The translations under genes were made by a program, and so were the position numbers. 59,253 nucleotides of DNA from Priestia aryabhattai. Its GTDB lineage: Bacteria; Bacillota; Bacilli; Bacillales; Bacillaceae_H. Positions 44,307 to 53,970 of the stretch are shown in pieces. Below the pieces are notes generated by a model. It made no database searches and was not told where the DNA came from. It saw only the letters and a program-made list of their open reading frames with translations. The stretch is taken from the NCBI RefSeq assembly GCF_023715685.1, contig NZ_JAMBOQ010000011.1, positions 1-59,253 of the forward strand. Reading direction: 5' to 3'. Within the stretch, counting starts at the first letter, position 1; each line of letters opens with the position of its first letter.

Positions 44307-45140
44307 CTAGACAGTTTTTTTAAGGTGTTTCATTTTGTATTGAATCGGACTCATATAATCAAGTGTCCCATGGATACGCACGTGATTAAACCAATAGACA
44401 TAGTCCTGTAACTCCCTTGTTAATCCTTCTAAACTAGTAAAATTCCGTCCGTTCACAAATTCCGTTTTAATGATTTTAAAGGTTGCTTCAGCGACCGCGT
44501 TGTCATATGGACAACCTTTCATGCTTAACGATCGTCCGATCGTAAATGCCTCTAGTGCTTTATCTATGAGCTTGTTTTTAAACTCATTTCCTCGGTCCGT
44601 ATGGAAGAGCCGGATTTGATGAAGATTCGCTTTTATTGATGCAAATGCTCGGTAAACTAATAAGGCATCCTTATTAGGCCCTACGCTATAACCGATAATT
44701 TCTCGATTAAAGAGATCGACAAATACATATATGTAAGACCATTTTTTATCCACTCTTACATATGTGAGATCACTGACGACAACGGACAACGCTCTCTCTT
44801 GCTTGAACCGTCGGTTCAATTCGTTTTTATGTTCTGATTCATTTGGTTCAGTAGAGCGTGGTTTAAACTGAGCTACTGTGTAGATAGAAACTAACCCTTG
44901 TTCTTTCATGATACGACCAATGCGGCGTCTTGAGACGACTTTTCCTTGTTTCTTTAGCTCATGCTTAACCTTGCGTGTCCCATAAATCTGACGATTGGCA
45001 TGGAAAATGTCTATGATTGCAGTGGTAACGTCATCTTCTGTCGGACGCTCCTTCGCTTCATAATAATACGTACTTCTTGAGAGTTGTAGGACTTTGCACA
45101 TTGCTGATATCGAGTATTTGTGCTGATTATTCTTGATCAC
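44307..45140 (-). CDS. IS3-family transposase OrfB
   Basis: A 277-residue integrase-type protein. The DDE residues are visible as D in VVVSDLTYVRVDKKW, D in FHTDRGNEFKN and E in NAVAEATFKIIKTEF; the N-terminal HTH_21 domain contains RQIYGTRKVKHELKKQG. It begins at GTG 45140, two bases after the orfA stop codon and in a different frame, so it is made by re-initiation or as a frameshift fusion. Confidence 0.93.
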   Translation of the reverse strand: MIKNNQHKYSISAMCKVLQLSRSTYYYEAKERPTEDDVTTAIIDIFHANRQIYGTRKVKHELKKQGKVVSRRRIGRIMKEQGLVSIYTVAQFKPRSTEPNESEHKNELNRRFKQERALSVVVSDLTYVRVDKKWSYIYVFVDLFNREIIGYSVGPNKDALLVYRAFASIKANLHQIRLFHTDRGNEFKNKLIDKALEAFTIGRSLSMKGCPYDNAVAEATFKIIKTEFVNGRNFTSLEGLTRELQDYVYWFNHVRIHGTLDYMSPIQYKMKHLKKTV

Positions 45141-45142
45141 TT

Positions 45143-45427
45143 TTACTTTCGTCCTAGTATCAGCGCGGCTTGCTTTAAAATATCATTCTCCATTTCTAAT
45201 TGTTTATTTCGTTTGCGAAGCTCCATCAATTCTTGTTGTTCCTCGGTCAGATTATCTTTTTCTTTAAACGAACCAGACGTTTGACTTTGCTCCACCCACT
45301 TATCTAAAGAGGAAGGAGTCAAGTCATATTCACGAATAATCTCTTTTCTCGGCTTTCCACTCTGATATAGCTGCACCATCTGTTGTTTAAATTCCTCTGT
45401 AAATGTTCGACGTTCTCTTCTGGTCAT
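45143..45427 (-). CDS. IS3-family transposase OrfA
   Basis: A 94-residue HTH protein with RRTFTEEFKQQMVQLYQSGK and a C-terminal leucine zipper (ELRKRNKQLEMENDILKQAA), as in IS3 OrfA proteins. It binds the element ends and partners with OrfB. Confidence 0.92.
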   Translation of the reverse strand: MTRRERRTFTEEFKQQMVQLYQSGKPRKEIIREYDLTPSSLDKWVEQSQTSGSFKEKDNLTEEQQELMELRKRNKQLEMENDILKQAALILGRK

Positions 45428-45574
45428 TGTAGATGCTCCTTTAATAGGTTATCTGTAGTCTACTTGACCTTAAAAATTCTGTCCAACTAAGTGTAGCCTA
45501 TCCACAATAATTCCTAACAAATTTACTGCATATCACAATATTATCCATAAAAACGTGATGATATTCAATTGTGT

Positions 45575-45826
45575 TTATTTTTCATATTTGGATACATATG
45601 AACCATGATTAAAGGCTACCTCGCTTGCCAATGGGGTGTTTTTTCTCTTTTTAGGCTGTATATGATATACAAATTTAGTTACATAATCACAGCACTCAGA
45701 AAGCCAAAATTTCTCTAAAATACCTTTGTAATCCCACTTCTCCTTGAAATTGAGTAGCCTGATGATTTGTCTCGATTGTACAAATACTAAACTCCTTGTG
45801 AAGGATGAAGCTTGCCTAGTTTCCAC
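45575..45826 (-). CDS. Unrecognised short frame, possibly a gene remnant
   Basis: An 83-codon frame whose C-terminal two thirds look protein-like (KEKWDYKGILEKFWLSECCD, FVYHIQPKKRKNTP), rich in aromatic residues. No ribosome binding site is evident at the first Met. It overlaps the start of the rightward MBL remnant. Treat as debris between IS and PTS genes unless homologues are found. Confidence 0.25.
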   Translation of the reverse strand: METRQASSFTRSLVFVQSRQIIRLLNFKEKWDYKGILEKFWLSECCDYVTKFVYHIQPKKRKNTPLASEVAFNHGSYVSKYEK

Positions 45827-45860
45827 CCTATTACACTACTGGAAGTTTGGGCCCAAATGG

Positions 45861-46020
45861 CATTCGACTCATGCAGCAACAAACAAACTAGCCGTCCATA
45901 ACATTAATATTCGCCAAGGTAATGCTGATGCCATCTATATCAAGGCACCTACGGAGGAAAATAGTTTGATTGATACTGGAAATAAGTCAGATGCGTATCA
46001 CATCAAGCGAGTAGTTGCGG
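45861..46020 (+). pseudogene. Fragment of a ComEC/Rec2-like metallo-beta-lactamase-fold gene
   Basis: The frame reads LAVHNINIRQGNADAIYIKA then PTEENSLIDTGNKSDAYHI, which corresponds to the start of MBL-fold proteins related to the ComEC C-terminal domain (VHFINVGQGDA-YIK-PNGE-ILIDAG). The metal-binding His motif that should follow is absent, so this is a remnant. Confidence 0.55.
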
Positions 46021-46174
46021 CTGTTATAATACTCTCTAGTCAGCTGTTATCCCCCCCTGTATAACAAAATAAGGTAGTATCCCTTGAGAATTTTCAAGGG
46101 ATCTACCATTAGTTTTGTGTAGGGACTTTTCAGTAGCTCCGTATAGTACCGATTTCATATTTCGCTCGTATAAA

Positions 46175-48097
46175 TTATACTGCTTCAATTGCTACTGTTT
46201 TATTTCCTGACTTCTCGCTAGTATTACCTTGTGTTCTGTAAACTGGTTTTTTTAACACTCCAATTATACAAGCTGTAATAATCGAACCAATTAAAATACA
46301 TGCAATGTATAGCAATGGACTGCTTGCAGCAATAGGAATTACAAAGATTCCACCATGGGGAGCCTGTAAAGAAATTCCTAATGCCATACAAATCCCTCCA
46401 CCAATCGCTGAACCAACAATATTTGCTGGAATTATTCTTAATGGATCACTTGCAGCAAACGGAATTGCTGCTTCAGTAATAAAAGATGCCCCCATAATAT
46501 AAGCTGCTTTTCCTGCGTTACGTTCTTCAAGTGAGAATTTATTTTTAAATAGTGTTGTTGCTAATGCAATCCCTAATGGAGGGACCATCCCTCCAACCAT
46601 TAGTGCAGCAGATGGTTCGTAAATATGATTTGCAAACATTGCTAAGCCAAACGCTGATGCTGTCTTATTGATAGGTCCGCCCATATCAGACGCCATCATT
46701 CCTGCCAAAAGCGCCCCTAATAAAATTGCATTCGAACCAGTTAAACCATTTAACCAACCTTGTAAAGACTCATTAATCCACGCCATAGGACTATTAATTA
46801 CAAAGTGCATAATAAAGGCTGTTGCAAACGTACCTAATAGAGGAAGTATAAGTACCGGTGAAAGACTTTGTAATGAATCTGGAATGCCTTTTGATAATTT
46901 TTTCAATCCTAAGATTGTATAACCAGCAATAAAACCAGCAATCATACCACCTAAAAATCCTGAACCACCAAGGGTTGCCATCATACCACCAATCATACCT
47001 GGTGCTAAACCTGGACGATCCGCAACGCTATATGCAATATATCCTGCTAGTACTGGAACCATTAGCGCGAAGGCCGCACTACCACCTGCTGTACCTAGAA
47101 AAGCAGCAAATGCATTATATTCAGAGCTTTTCGGGTCAGAAGCATGAATGCCAAACATAAAGGAGATTGCTATTAATATACCGCCAGCGACAACAAACGG
47201 AATCATAAAAGATACTCCATTCATTATATGGCTGTATATTTTAGGTTGTTTTAATCGTGTTTTTTCTTTTGCTTCCTTTAAATTGGTGTCTCCCTGATTT
47301 AAAGCCGTCCCTTTTCCAGAAATAGCATCTTCAATTAAATCCTTTGCATGATGTATCCCATTTTTAACAGACGTTTTTATAACCTTTCGATTACCGAAGA
47401 CATCCATATCCACTTTAACATCTGCAGCAACAATTATGCCATCTGCTTCATCAATATCTTCCTGATTTAATCTGTTCTGCATACCCGTCGATCCATTGGT
47501 TTGAACTTTTATTTGAACACCAAGCTCCTCAGCAGCATTTTTTAATGCTTCTGCAGCCATAAATGTATGCGCTATTCCAGTAGGACATCCAGTAACTCCG
47601 ACCAATTTCTTGCCAAAATACTTCTTATTATTCGTATCTACTTGAATCATTTTTTCTTCAGCATTTGCAAATAGTTGGACAACTTCATGACTATTTTTGG
47701 CAAGAATAAGCTTAGCTCTAAAAGTTTCTTCCATTAGAAAAGTGGAGATTTTAGATAAGGTCTTTAAGTGCTCAGTTGAAGAATCTTTACTGGCTGCTAT
47801 CATGAAAAATAAATTACATTTTTCTGAACTATACTTAATTCCACTTAAGGACCTTCCCATAATAATTGCAGGCGATTTAACCCCAGCAGATTTTGCATGT
47901 GGAATAGCAATACCAAACCCTACTTCTGTTGGAACCTGATCTTCACGAGCCCAAATATCCTGTTTAAATTGTTTAAGATCATGTAAATAACCGTTTTTAT
48001 TTAATTTTTCTGCAAGCTCATTAATTAAGTCCTCTTTCGTTTCAGCAACTAGATCTAATATTATGTTTTCTGGCCTTAAGACACTAGAAGTCTTCAT
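46175..48097 (-). CDS. fruA: PTS fructose-type transporter subunit IIABC
   Basis: A 640-residue fused permease. The IIA domain (1-150) has active His67 in GIAIPHAKS, the IIB domain (about 163-260) has active Cys171 in VGVTGCPTGIAHTFMAAEAL, and the IIC domain (about 285-620) has FMIPFVVAGGILIAI and GGPINKTASAFGLAMF. It imports and phosphorylates fructose or a related ketose. AAAAGGAGGG supports the start. Last gene of the unit regulator, aldolase, permease; the gap to the aldolase is 15 bases. Confidence 0.93.
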   Translation of the reverse strand: MKTSSVLRPENIILDLVAETKEDLINELAEKLNKNGYLHDLKQFKQDIWAREDQVPTEVGFGIAIPHAKSAGVKSPAIIMGRSLSGIKYSSEKCNLFFMIAASKDSSTEHLKTLSKISTFLMEETFRAKLILAKNSHEVVQLFANAEEKMIQVDTNNKKYFGKKLVGVTGCPTGIAHTFMAAEALKNAAEELGVQIKVQTNGSTGMQNRLNQEDIDEADGIIVAADVKVDMDVFGNRKVIKTSVKNGIHHAKDLIEDAISGKGTALNQGDTNLKEAKEKTRLKQPKIYSHIMNGVSFMIPFVVAGGILIAISFMFGIHASDPKSSEYNAFAAFLGTAGGSAAFALMVPVLAGYIAYSVADRPGLAPGMIGGMMATLGGSGFLGGMIAGFIAGYTILGLKKLSKGIPDSLQSLSPVLILPLLGTFATAFIMHFVINSPMAWINESLQGWLNGLTGSNAILLGALLAGMMASDMGGPINKTASAFGLAMFANHIYEPSAALMVGGMVPPLGIALATTLFKNKFSLEERNAGKAAYIMGASFITEAAIPFAASDPLRIIPANIVGSAIGGGICMALGISLQAPHGGIFVIPIAASSPLLYIACILIGSIITACIIGVLKKPVYRTQGNTSEKSGNKTVAIEAV

Positions 48098-48112
48098 ATA
48101 TAATCCCTCCTT

Positions 48113-48991
48113 TTAAATTTCTCCTAATTTATAGAGTGATGCTTTACCAGTTGAACCAAATAGATCCATTTTTTTCTTTACTAATTCAATAGTTGCCTTC
48201 GTTGCTTCAGGCATTAATAGATCTGGTTCATAAGCATCGGGATTTTCATACAGAGTAGCTCTTAATTGGTTATAAAAAGCTCTCTTCATATCCGTTGATA
48301 AATTAATTTTAGCAATCCCATGTTTCACAGCTTCTCTTATTTCCTCATCTGGGTTGTCGGATCCACCGTGAAGAACTAAAGGAATCTTTACTCTTTCATG
48401 AATCTTCATTAATCGATCAATTTTAATAGAGTGATCCTTCGTTTTTGGATATAAGCCATGTGAAGTTCCAACAGCAACAGCAAGGGTATCAATTCCTGTT
48501 TTTTCAACGAAAATAGCTGCTTCATCAGGATCCGTATATAAAATCTCGTCTGTTCCGCCTTCTGAACTACCCTCATTACTTCCAATAGTACCTAGTTCAC
48601 CTTCTACAGACACACCTACTATATGAGCAAGTTCTACTGCTTTTTTTGTTAATGTCATATTTTCTTCAAACGGTAAATGTGACGCATCCATCATCACAGA
48701 CGTATAGCCATTTCTAATAGATCGAGTAATATCTTCAATTGTTGCCCCGTGATCCAAATGAATTACAAAAGGAACTTTAGACTTTGACGCAGCCTCTCGT
48801 ACATATGCCACAAATTCATCCGTTACTAGATTAATTTCATTCGGGTGAATTTGAAGTATAGCTGGGGATTTTTGCTCCTCTGCAGCACTTACTACAACTT
48901 TTACAAATTCGCTATTTGCCACATTAAATGATCCAACTGCAAATTTATTCTCGTAAGCTACTTGAAGTAAATCTCTCATATTAACTAACAT
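48113..48991 (-). CDS. Class II ketose-bisphosphate aldolase (fructose/tagatose-bisphosphate type)
   Basis: A 292-residue zinc aldolase. Catalytic Asp80 and zinc ligand His81 lie in FVIHLDHGATIED, later zinc ligands in VGTSHGLYP and LVLHGGSDNP, and the phosphate-binding part in GIAKINLSTDMKRAF. It splits a ketose 1,6-bisphosphate, or possibly a ketose 1-phosphate, into two trioses. ATG 48991 follows AGGAGGAA; a longer frame to 49024 overlaps the regulator gene. It sits between a PRD regulator and a fructose-type PTS gene. Confidence 0.92.
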   Translation of the reverse strand: MLVNMRDLLQVAYENKFAVGSFNVANSEFVKVVVSAAEEQKSPAILQIHPNEINLVTDEFVAYVREAASKSKVPFVIHLDHGATIEDITRSIRNGYTSVMMDASHLPFEENMTLTKKAVELAHIVGVSVEGELGTIGSNEGSSEGGTDEILYTDPDEAAIFVEKTGIDTLAVAVGTSHGLYPKTKDHSIKIDRLMKIHERVKIPLVLHGGSDNPDEEIREAVKHGIAKINLSTDMKRAFYNQLRATLYENPDAYEPDLLMPEATKATIELVKKKMDLFGSTGKASLYKLGEI

Positions 48992-49008
48992 TTCTATTCC
49001 TCCTAATA

Positions 49009-50874
49009 TTATTTGGAAGACCAAACTTCCAAAAATTCATCATAATTAGCAACATTCAATAATTTTTCTGTCATATTTGTTTGTTTAAATACATCATGAA
49101 TCTCTTCAAAGAACTTTGTATTATTTACCCTTTGATTTTTTGGAGGGATAAATAGAAAGATAATTTGAGCCATCTTATCTCCCCACAAAATTTTTTGTTT
49201 ATTTATTGCTACTAACACTCGTAATTTTTCGTTATTTCCACAATCAAATGGATGCGGCATCGCAACTAAATTTCCAATATTAGTACTCGACATCTTTTCT
49301 CTTTCATTAATGCTTGTATACAGATGTTGAATCCCTCCATTATTTGTAAGTGTTTTTAATAAACCTTTTTGAGTCTCTTCATCTAAGAAATAAAGATCAT
49401 CCGGTGATAAATAGTATTTCAGTAAACCACGATTTAATTGAATAGAAATAGTCTTCATATCTTCGTTTGTAATCATTTCACTAACACGAATACAATTTTT
49501 CACGTTTAGGTGCTGCTCATCAAAGATTTCACTAGTAGTTACTATAGTTTCTATCCCTTCAGGAAGTAAATGGATTTCATAATTTGCAAATAAACCATCA
49601 ATCTTAATATTTGGAAAGTATAAATTTATTTTTCTTTCTAATAGCTTACCTACTAAAGGATTTTTCCCATAAATTATTGCAATTCTTTTCCTTGTTTCTT
49701 GCGAATTTTCGATAATATTCATGATATGTAGTGTTAAGTAACCAATTTCATTTTCTGGTATCTTTATATTTAAGCAAAATTGTAATTCTTTAGCTAAAAC
49801 CACTGCAATATTATAAGCATTCATGTATTCCGACTTTATTTGAGAAATAAATGGATTCTCTACAGGAAAGTAATATTTTAATGGATATAATGACTTTGTA
49901 ATATGTACCAATAAGCCATTAAATAACTTTTTATTTTTTCGATTTGAAAAACCATATCGGACCCAAACTTTTTCTATAACCGATTTTACTTTTTCCTTTA
50001 TTTCATCTGAGTTTTCTTGCTCAATTATTTCATTTTTCTTTGGTAATATTTGCAAAACAATTAATAAGTAGCATAAATACTGATATTCATACTCATCAAA
50101 CTGTACATTCATTTCCCTAGCTAAACGAGTAAGGATTAACTTCGCTATTTTTAATTCTTCAAAGCTAGTATTATCTAACCTCATGTCTTTTTCAGCAATT
50201 TTTTGATTAAGGCCTACTCGTTTTAAACTAATAATTATGTTCACACATATTGAGAATAGTTCTTGAGAGCTTAGTAATAAATTATACTTAGTGACTTCTT
50301 CTTCAATACAAGAACATACTAACTGAATTGAGGACTGACTAAACCAATCATCGAAATAGTATTGCAGCGCTTCATCAAGAGACATTCTCTTTAAACAATT
50401 TGTTGTTACTAATTTTTTTAGTAATAGCCGTTTTTCTACTTCACTTCCCTTAAGCCTTATCCCTTGGAAAATAATTGCTTCCATCTCAATATTCCGTTTT
50501 TCGGCTTTTATTATTTGAAATAATTTTTGTACGTCTTTCCTAATTGTTTGAGTGGAAAAATAAAGTTTTTTTGCCAATTCATCATAAGTTATAAAATCAG
50601 TTTCAGATAAAAGTGTTTTTATTATGTGAAAAGCTCGTTCTTCGTAATCATCTTCATTTTGATGAATATTTGATAAATCCCCAACTAATTTATATCCTTT
50701 TTGATTATTACCAATAATTAACAATTTTTCTAAATAACTTTCATTTATTTCCCTAATGTCATTTCTAATTGTTCTAGTCGTTACATTAAATAGACTAGCA
50801 AGCTCTCTTCCATTCACAAAATCGTTATCCGATTGTTCTAAATATTCTAATATTTTAATGTAACGTTTTTTCAT
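49009..50874 (-). CDS. PRD-containing PTS-regulated transcriptional activator (LicR/MtlR type)
   Basis: A 621-residue regulator. Two N-terminal HTH modules (GRELASLFNVTTRTIRNDIR and TYDELAKKLYFSTQTIRKDV) are followed by two PRDs (about 180-395), a IIB-like domain (about 405-490; no evident phospho-Cys) and a IIA domain with His near 541 in LVAMPHPFDCG. Such proteins activate PTS operons when not phosphorylated at inhibitory sites. GAGGAGG supports the start. A perfect cre box at 50903-50919 lies just upstream. The stop is 17 bases before the aldolase start. Confidence 0.9.
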   Translation of the reverse strand: MKKRYIKILEYLEQSDNDFVNGRELASLFNVTTRTIRNDIREINESYLEKLLIIGNNQKGYKLVGDLSNIHQNEDDYEERAFHIIKTLLSETDFITYDELAKKLYFSTQTIRKDVQKLFQIIKAEKRNIEMEAIIFQGIRLKGSEVEKRLLLKKLVTTNCLKRMSLDEALQYYFDDWFSQSSIQLVCSCIEEEVTKYNLLLSSQELFSICVNIIISLKRVGLNQKIAEKDMRLDNTSFEELKIAKLILTRLAREMNVQFDEYEYQYLCYLLIVLQILPKKNEIIEQENSDEIKEKVKSVIEKVWVRYGFSNRKNKKLFNGLLVHITKSLYPLKYYFPVENPFISQIKSEYMNAYNIAVVLAKELQFCLNIKIPENEIGYLTLHIMNIIENSQETRKRIAIIYGKNPLVGKLLERKINLYFPNIKIDGLFANYEIHLLPEGIETIVTTSEIFDEQHLNVKNCIRVSEMITNEDMKTISIQLNRGLLKYYLSPDDLYFLDEETQKGLLKTLTNNGGIQHLYTSINEREKMSSTNIGNLVAMPHPFDCGNNEKLRVLVAINKQKILWGDKMAQIIFLFIPPKNQRVNNTKFFEEIHDVFKQTNMTEKLLNVANYDEFLEVWSSK

Positions 50875-50902
50875 TAGTATTTCCTCCTCACTTTTATATT
50901 AA

Positions 50903-50919
50903 TGTAAACGCTTTACATT
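50903..50919. promoter_or_regulatory. CcpA binding site (cre)
   Basis: ATGTAAACGCTTTACAT, a near-perfect palindrome meeting the cre consensus, 29 bases upstream of the regulator start codon. Predicts glucose repression of the fructose/ketose unit. Confidence 0.78.
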
Positions 50920-51557
50920 TACCAAACCTATACTTTTTCCTAATGGTTAGGAAGGTTTTTAATATTAGAATGAACGTGAATAATAGATTACATAGCTTCT
51001 TTTTTCTGATTTTTTACTCCATCGAGTCAAAGGTGACTTATTTAAGGTATAAGCTTATTACTTTCCAAGCTGCTTTTTTATAATTAATTTATATATAAGT
51101 TTACGATATGGCAACCTTTTAAGCATCTATGTTCCGATCAAATGTTTCTAGGTTCTAGGGCAAATACTTGAGGAAGATATAAAGAAGCGAAAAATGGATC
51201 ATTTTTCTACAAAAAGAGTAATAGTTAAAATAATTTTAACAAAAACGTTTTATCAAATACCTTAATTTATGATGTAAATTTATCTGTTCTTTATTGGATT
51301 AGTAATAATGTTAATTCTATTCTTCATAAAAAATATTTATTAATTAAGTTATATCAACTACTACTATTTTCACTATAGTTGTTTTAAAGAAATTCCTAAT
51401 TAGATATATCGAGAAAATTCATATTATTGTTCTACTCTGGGCAAGAAAAGAGAAATAAAAAAGGATGCCCGCAGGCATCCATATGACAAAAAATAAAATA
51501 TATCTACAACATTAAACTTAATCAGCTTTTACACTTGATGTTAAAATTCAAATTGTT
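50920..51557. other. AT-rich gap with a decayed TGACGACAAAT-type element
   Basis: No gene is visible. At 51186-51215, AGCGAAAAATGGATCATTTT and TCTACAAAA echo the sequence after the 26891 repeat (GACGACAAATCGAACATTTT and TCTACAAAA), so this may be a degenerate fifth copy. The terminator of the next gene is at 51460-51482. Confidence 0.35.
51460..51482 (-). terminator. Intrinsic terminator of the F6P-aldolase gene
   Basis: GGATGCC / GGCATCC stem with loop CGCA; on the minus strand followed by TTTTTTATTT. Confidence 0.8.
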
Positions 51558-52226
51558 TTAGTTTTTAACAGCTTTTTCCCAATCAGTTGCAAATTTTTCA
51601 ATTCCTTGTTCAGTTAAAGGATGTTTTACTAATTGCTCAATAACAGAGTAAGGAATTGTTGCAATATGAGCACCTGCCATTGCTACACGAGTTACATGAT
51701 CTGGATGCCTTACAGATGCAGCAATGATTTGAGAATCGATATTTTGAACACGGAATAGTTCTGCAATTCTGGATACTAAGTGTACACCATCCTCAGAGAT
51801 ATCATCTAATCGCCCTAAAAAAGGAGAAACGTAGGTTGCACCAGCACGAGCAGCTAAGAGAGCTTGATTCACTGTGAAAATAAGTGTTACATTTGTTTTT
51901 ACACCTTTTTTAGAAAGATAACGAGTGGCTTCTAATCCAGCTAATGTCATAGGAAGTTTAATCGTAATATTTTTATCGCCATCATTAATTTTAATTAATT
52001 CTTCAGCTTGAGCAATCATATCTTCAGCTGTAATTGCATCAGGTGTTACCTCTGCTGAAACAGATTCAACTTCTGGCACCATTTGAAGAATTTCTTCAAT
52101 ACGATCTTCAAATCTTACGCCTTCTTTTGCTACTAGAGATGGATTGGTTGTAACACCAGATAAAACTCCCACTTTGTATGCTTTCTTAATGTCTTCAAGG
52201 TTTGCAGTATCAATAAAAAATTTCAT
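51558..52226 (-). CDS. Fructose-6-phosphate aldolase/transaldolase (TalC/FSA family)
   Basis: A 222-residue single-domain class I aldolase of the MipB/TalC type. The Schiff-base Lys90 lies in NITIKLPMT. Other motifs are [29 protein letters not shown] and [23 protein letters not shown] enzymes split fructose 6-phosphate into dihydroxyacetone and glyceraldehyde 3-phosphate; TalC enzymes transfer the dihydroxyacetone unit. The two cannot be told apart here. GGAGGAAAG supports the start. A cre-like box is upstream and a terminator downstream. Confidence 0.9.
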   Translation of the reverse strand: MKFFIDTANLEDIKKAYKVGVLSGVTTNPSLVAKEGVRFEDRIEEILQMVPEVESVSAEVTPDAITAEDMIAQAEELIKINDGDKNITIKLPMTLAGLEATRYLSKKGVKTNVTLIFTVNQALLAARAGATYVSPFLGRLDDISEDGVHLVSRIAELFRVQNIDSQIIAASVRHPDHVTRVAMAGAHIATIPYSVIEQLVKHPLTEQGIEKFATDWEKAVKN

Positions 52227-52367
52227 GATTTCTTTCCTCCAATAGTTTGAAAATCAAAATGTATTTTTTCTTTACAATAGAGTTATATGTATGAAATCTA
52301 TACTTTCCCAAGCTTCAAGATAGCTGACGAGCCTCTTTTATTCTATCTAAAATTACCACGATTATAA

Positions 52368-52382
52368 AGTAAAACGCTTTCT
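52368..52382. promoter_or_regulatory. cre-like site upstream of the F6P-aldolase gene
   Basis: AGTAAAACGCTTTCT resembles the CcpA consensus around the central CG and lies about 140 bases upstream of the start codon. Weaker than the site at 50903. Confidence 0.4.
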
Positions 52383-52503
52383 GTAAATGGATTCTTTTTC
52401 TTAATTTTAGGTTTTATTTTATGAGATAGATTATAGAAATACTTTATACAGTAATAGAAGCCTTATATTAACTAACAGAATTATCTTGACTACAAGATAA
52501 GTA

Positions 52504-52535
52504 AAACAAGCTATCTAATTCTAGATAGCTTGTTT
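52504..52535 (-). terminator. Intrinsic terminator overlapping the 34-residue gene
   Basis: 14-bp arms AAACAAGCTATCTA / TAGATAGCTTGTTT with a 4-base loop; TTTTAC follows on the minus strand. Confidence 0.7.
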
Positions 52536-52625
52536 CTGTTGTTTTTTATAATTTCTCTGCGGTAATAAAAATAAGAAAAGACCTATTAAGATAACGAAGA
52601 TACCAATGTACATATCCTCATTCAT
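52521..52625 (-). CDS. Small single-helix membrane protein (34 residues)
   Basis: A frame MNEDMYIGIFVILIGLFLFL then LPQRNYKKQQKQAI: one membrane segment with a basic C-terminal tail. The hairpin AAACAAGCTATCTA / TAGATAGCTTGTTT (52504-52535) overlaps its stop codon and ends in TTTTAC on the minus strand, the usual arrangement for a real short gene. The ribosome binding site is weak (GGGAT about 10 bases upstream). Function unknown. Confidence 0.45.
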   Translation of the reverse strand: MNEDMYIGIFVILIGLFLFLLPQRNYKKQQKQAI

Positions 52626-52781
52626 TTGTATCAGATCCCGAAGCAGGGATTAAACGTTTTACGCCGAATTTTCATAATTAGAGAAGGTATGATTTAATAG
52701 AGCTATCCTAGATAATAATAAAAATAAGGTAACTTTAGTTCCTACAAGGGACTAAAGAGAGGAAGGAATTAAGATCAAACG

Positions 52782-53609
52782 ATGAAATGTATTTCAATTG
52801 ATTTAGATGGTACGTTATTAAACTCTCAACATGAAATATCTGAGGAAAATGTAAAAACCTTAAAAGAATTGCACGAGCAAGGACATAGCATTATTTTGAA
52901 TACAGGCCGAGCCTATGCAGACGTAATTAAACTGAAGGCGGTACAAAATATGGAAGTTCCTATTTTTTGTATCAATGGTTCTGTTTTATACTCGAAAACA
53001 AGAGAGTTGCTGTATGAGGCAACTATATCTGTTTCTACATATAAAAAAATATTTTCCATTCTAAATGAAATTGGTGTAGGGATTCTTGTATACACTAATT
53101 ATGGTGGCTTTCCTTCAACTTTGCCTCCATTACATAATAAAAGTAAGGAAGAGCTCGCTACTCTTTTTCAAGAATATAATTACGATGAACTTCTAAACAA
53201 AGACAACCTTAAAATCTATAAACTAATTGCTTTGGTACAGTACGAGCAATTAGAAAAAATTGAAGAAGTAAAAAGGGCATTAGCTAATCAATTTGATATT
53301 TCGATGGCTTCTTCTTTTCCTAATAATGTAGAAATCACTTCAAGCGAAGCTCATAAAGGAAAGGCTATATTGCGTTACCAACAGATGATGAATCTGAATT
53401 TTGAAGAGATTTTTGCTTTCGGAGATGGAGGCAACGATCTTGCCCAATTCGAAGTAGCAACTACTTCAGTTGCTATGGGAAATGCTCCTCTAGACATTCA
53501 ACAAAAAGCTGATTTAATAACCAAAACAAATGATGAAGATGGATTTGCTTATGCAGTACGCTATCTTTTAAAACTAACAAAAACACAAGATGTCATATCC
53601 GTGATATAA
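52782..53609 (+). CDS. Cof-type HAD-family sugar phosphatase
   Basis: A 275-residue HAD phosphatase of the Cof/IIB subclass. Motif I is CISIDLDGTLLNS with the nucleophile Asp, motif II ILNTGRAYADV, and motifs III/IV KGKAIL and FAFGDGGNDLAQFEVA. It removes phosphate from sugar phosphates or FMN-like compounds, possibly as protection against sugar-phosphate build-up next to the ketose genes. GAGGAAGGAA precedes the start. A terminator follows at 53673. Confidence 0.9.
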   Translation: MKCISIDLDGTLLNSQHEISEENVKTLKELHEQGHSIILNTGRAYADVIKLKAVQNMEVPIFCINGSVLYSKTRELLYEATISVSTYKKIFSILNEIGVGILVYTNYGGFPSTLPPLHNKSKEELATLFQEYNYDELLNKDNLKIYKLIALVQYEQLEKIEEVKRALANQFDISMASSFPNNVEITSSEAHKGKAILRYQQMMNLNFEEIFAFGDGGNDLAQFEVATTSVAMGNAPLDIQQKADLITKTNDEDGFAYAVRYLLKLTKTQDVISVI

Positions 53610-53672
53610 CACTAAATTATGCCCGTTGTATTGAAAAACCCGTACCTTTGCACATTCTATAAAAATTCAGTT

Positions 53673-53700
53673 AAGCCACTCTAAAAGAGTGGCTTTTTTA
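53673..53700 (+). terminator. Intrinsic terminator after the HAD gene
   Basis: AAGCCACTCT / AGAGTGGCTT stem with a 3-base loop and TTTTAG after it. Confidence 0.85.
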
Positions 53701-53953
53701 GAAAGTTTTTAACCTTTAATTTATTAACTGTAGTTAATAAAACTCAATTGGAAAATATCACTTATTTTGCTAGCATGTTCAACAAAATGAAAAGGAATAA
53801 GGGCGTTACTTCCTTGTAATAGCCTTATCACTGTATCTGTACTCTTCGTTTGTCACGTAAAATATTATTGCCTCTAAACGTCTAAATAGATGTACCTTTT
53901 GGGACTATCTATATTGGACAATTTCAATCATAAATTAACTATACACAGTTAAG

Positions 53954-53970
53954 GGGATTCTGGTGCAAAA
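53954..53970 (+). mobile_element. Solo IS6-type inverted-repeat end
   Basis: GGATTCTGGTGCAAAAG matches the right end of the IS6-family element at 11593 (GGTTCTGGTGCAAAAA) at nearly all positions, yet no transposase follows. Probably a scar of a deleted copy. Confidence 0.45.

Larger units (their letters stand above)
44294..45500 (-). mobile_element. IS3-family insertion sequence
   Basis: About 1.2 kb bounded by TGTCAACACTAAACTAGACAG at the left and CTGTCCAACTAAGTGTAGCCTA at the right, which are imperfect inverted repeats. It carries orfA and orfB in the standard order on the minus strand. Both frames are complete, so the copy may be active. It separates the polyol island from the fructose block. 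Confidence 0.85.
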
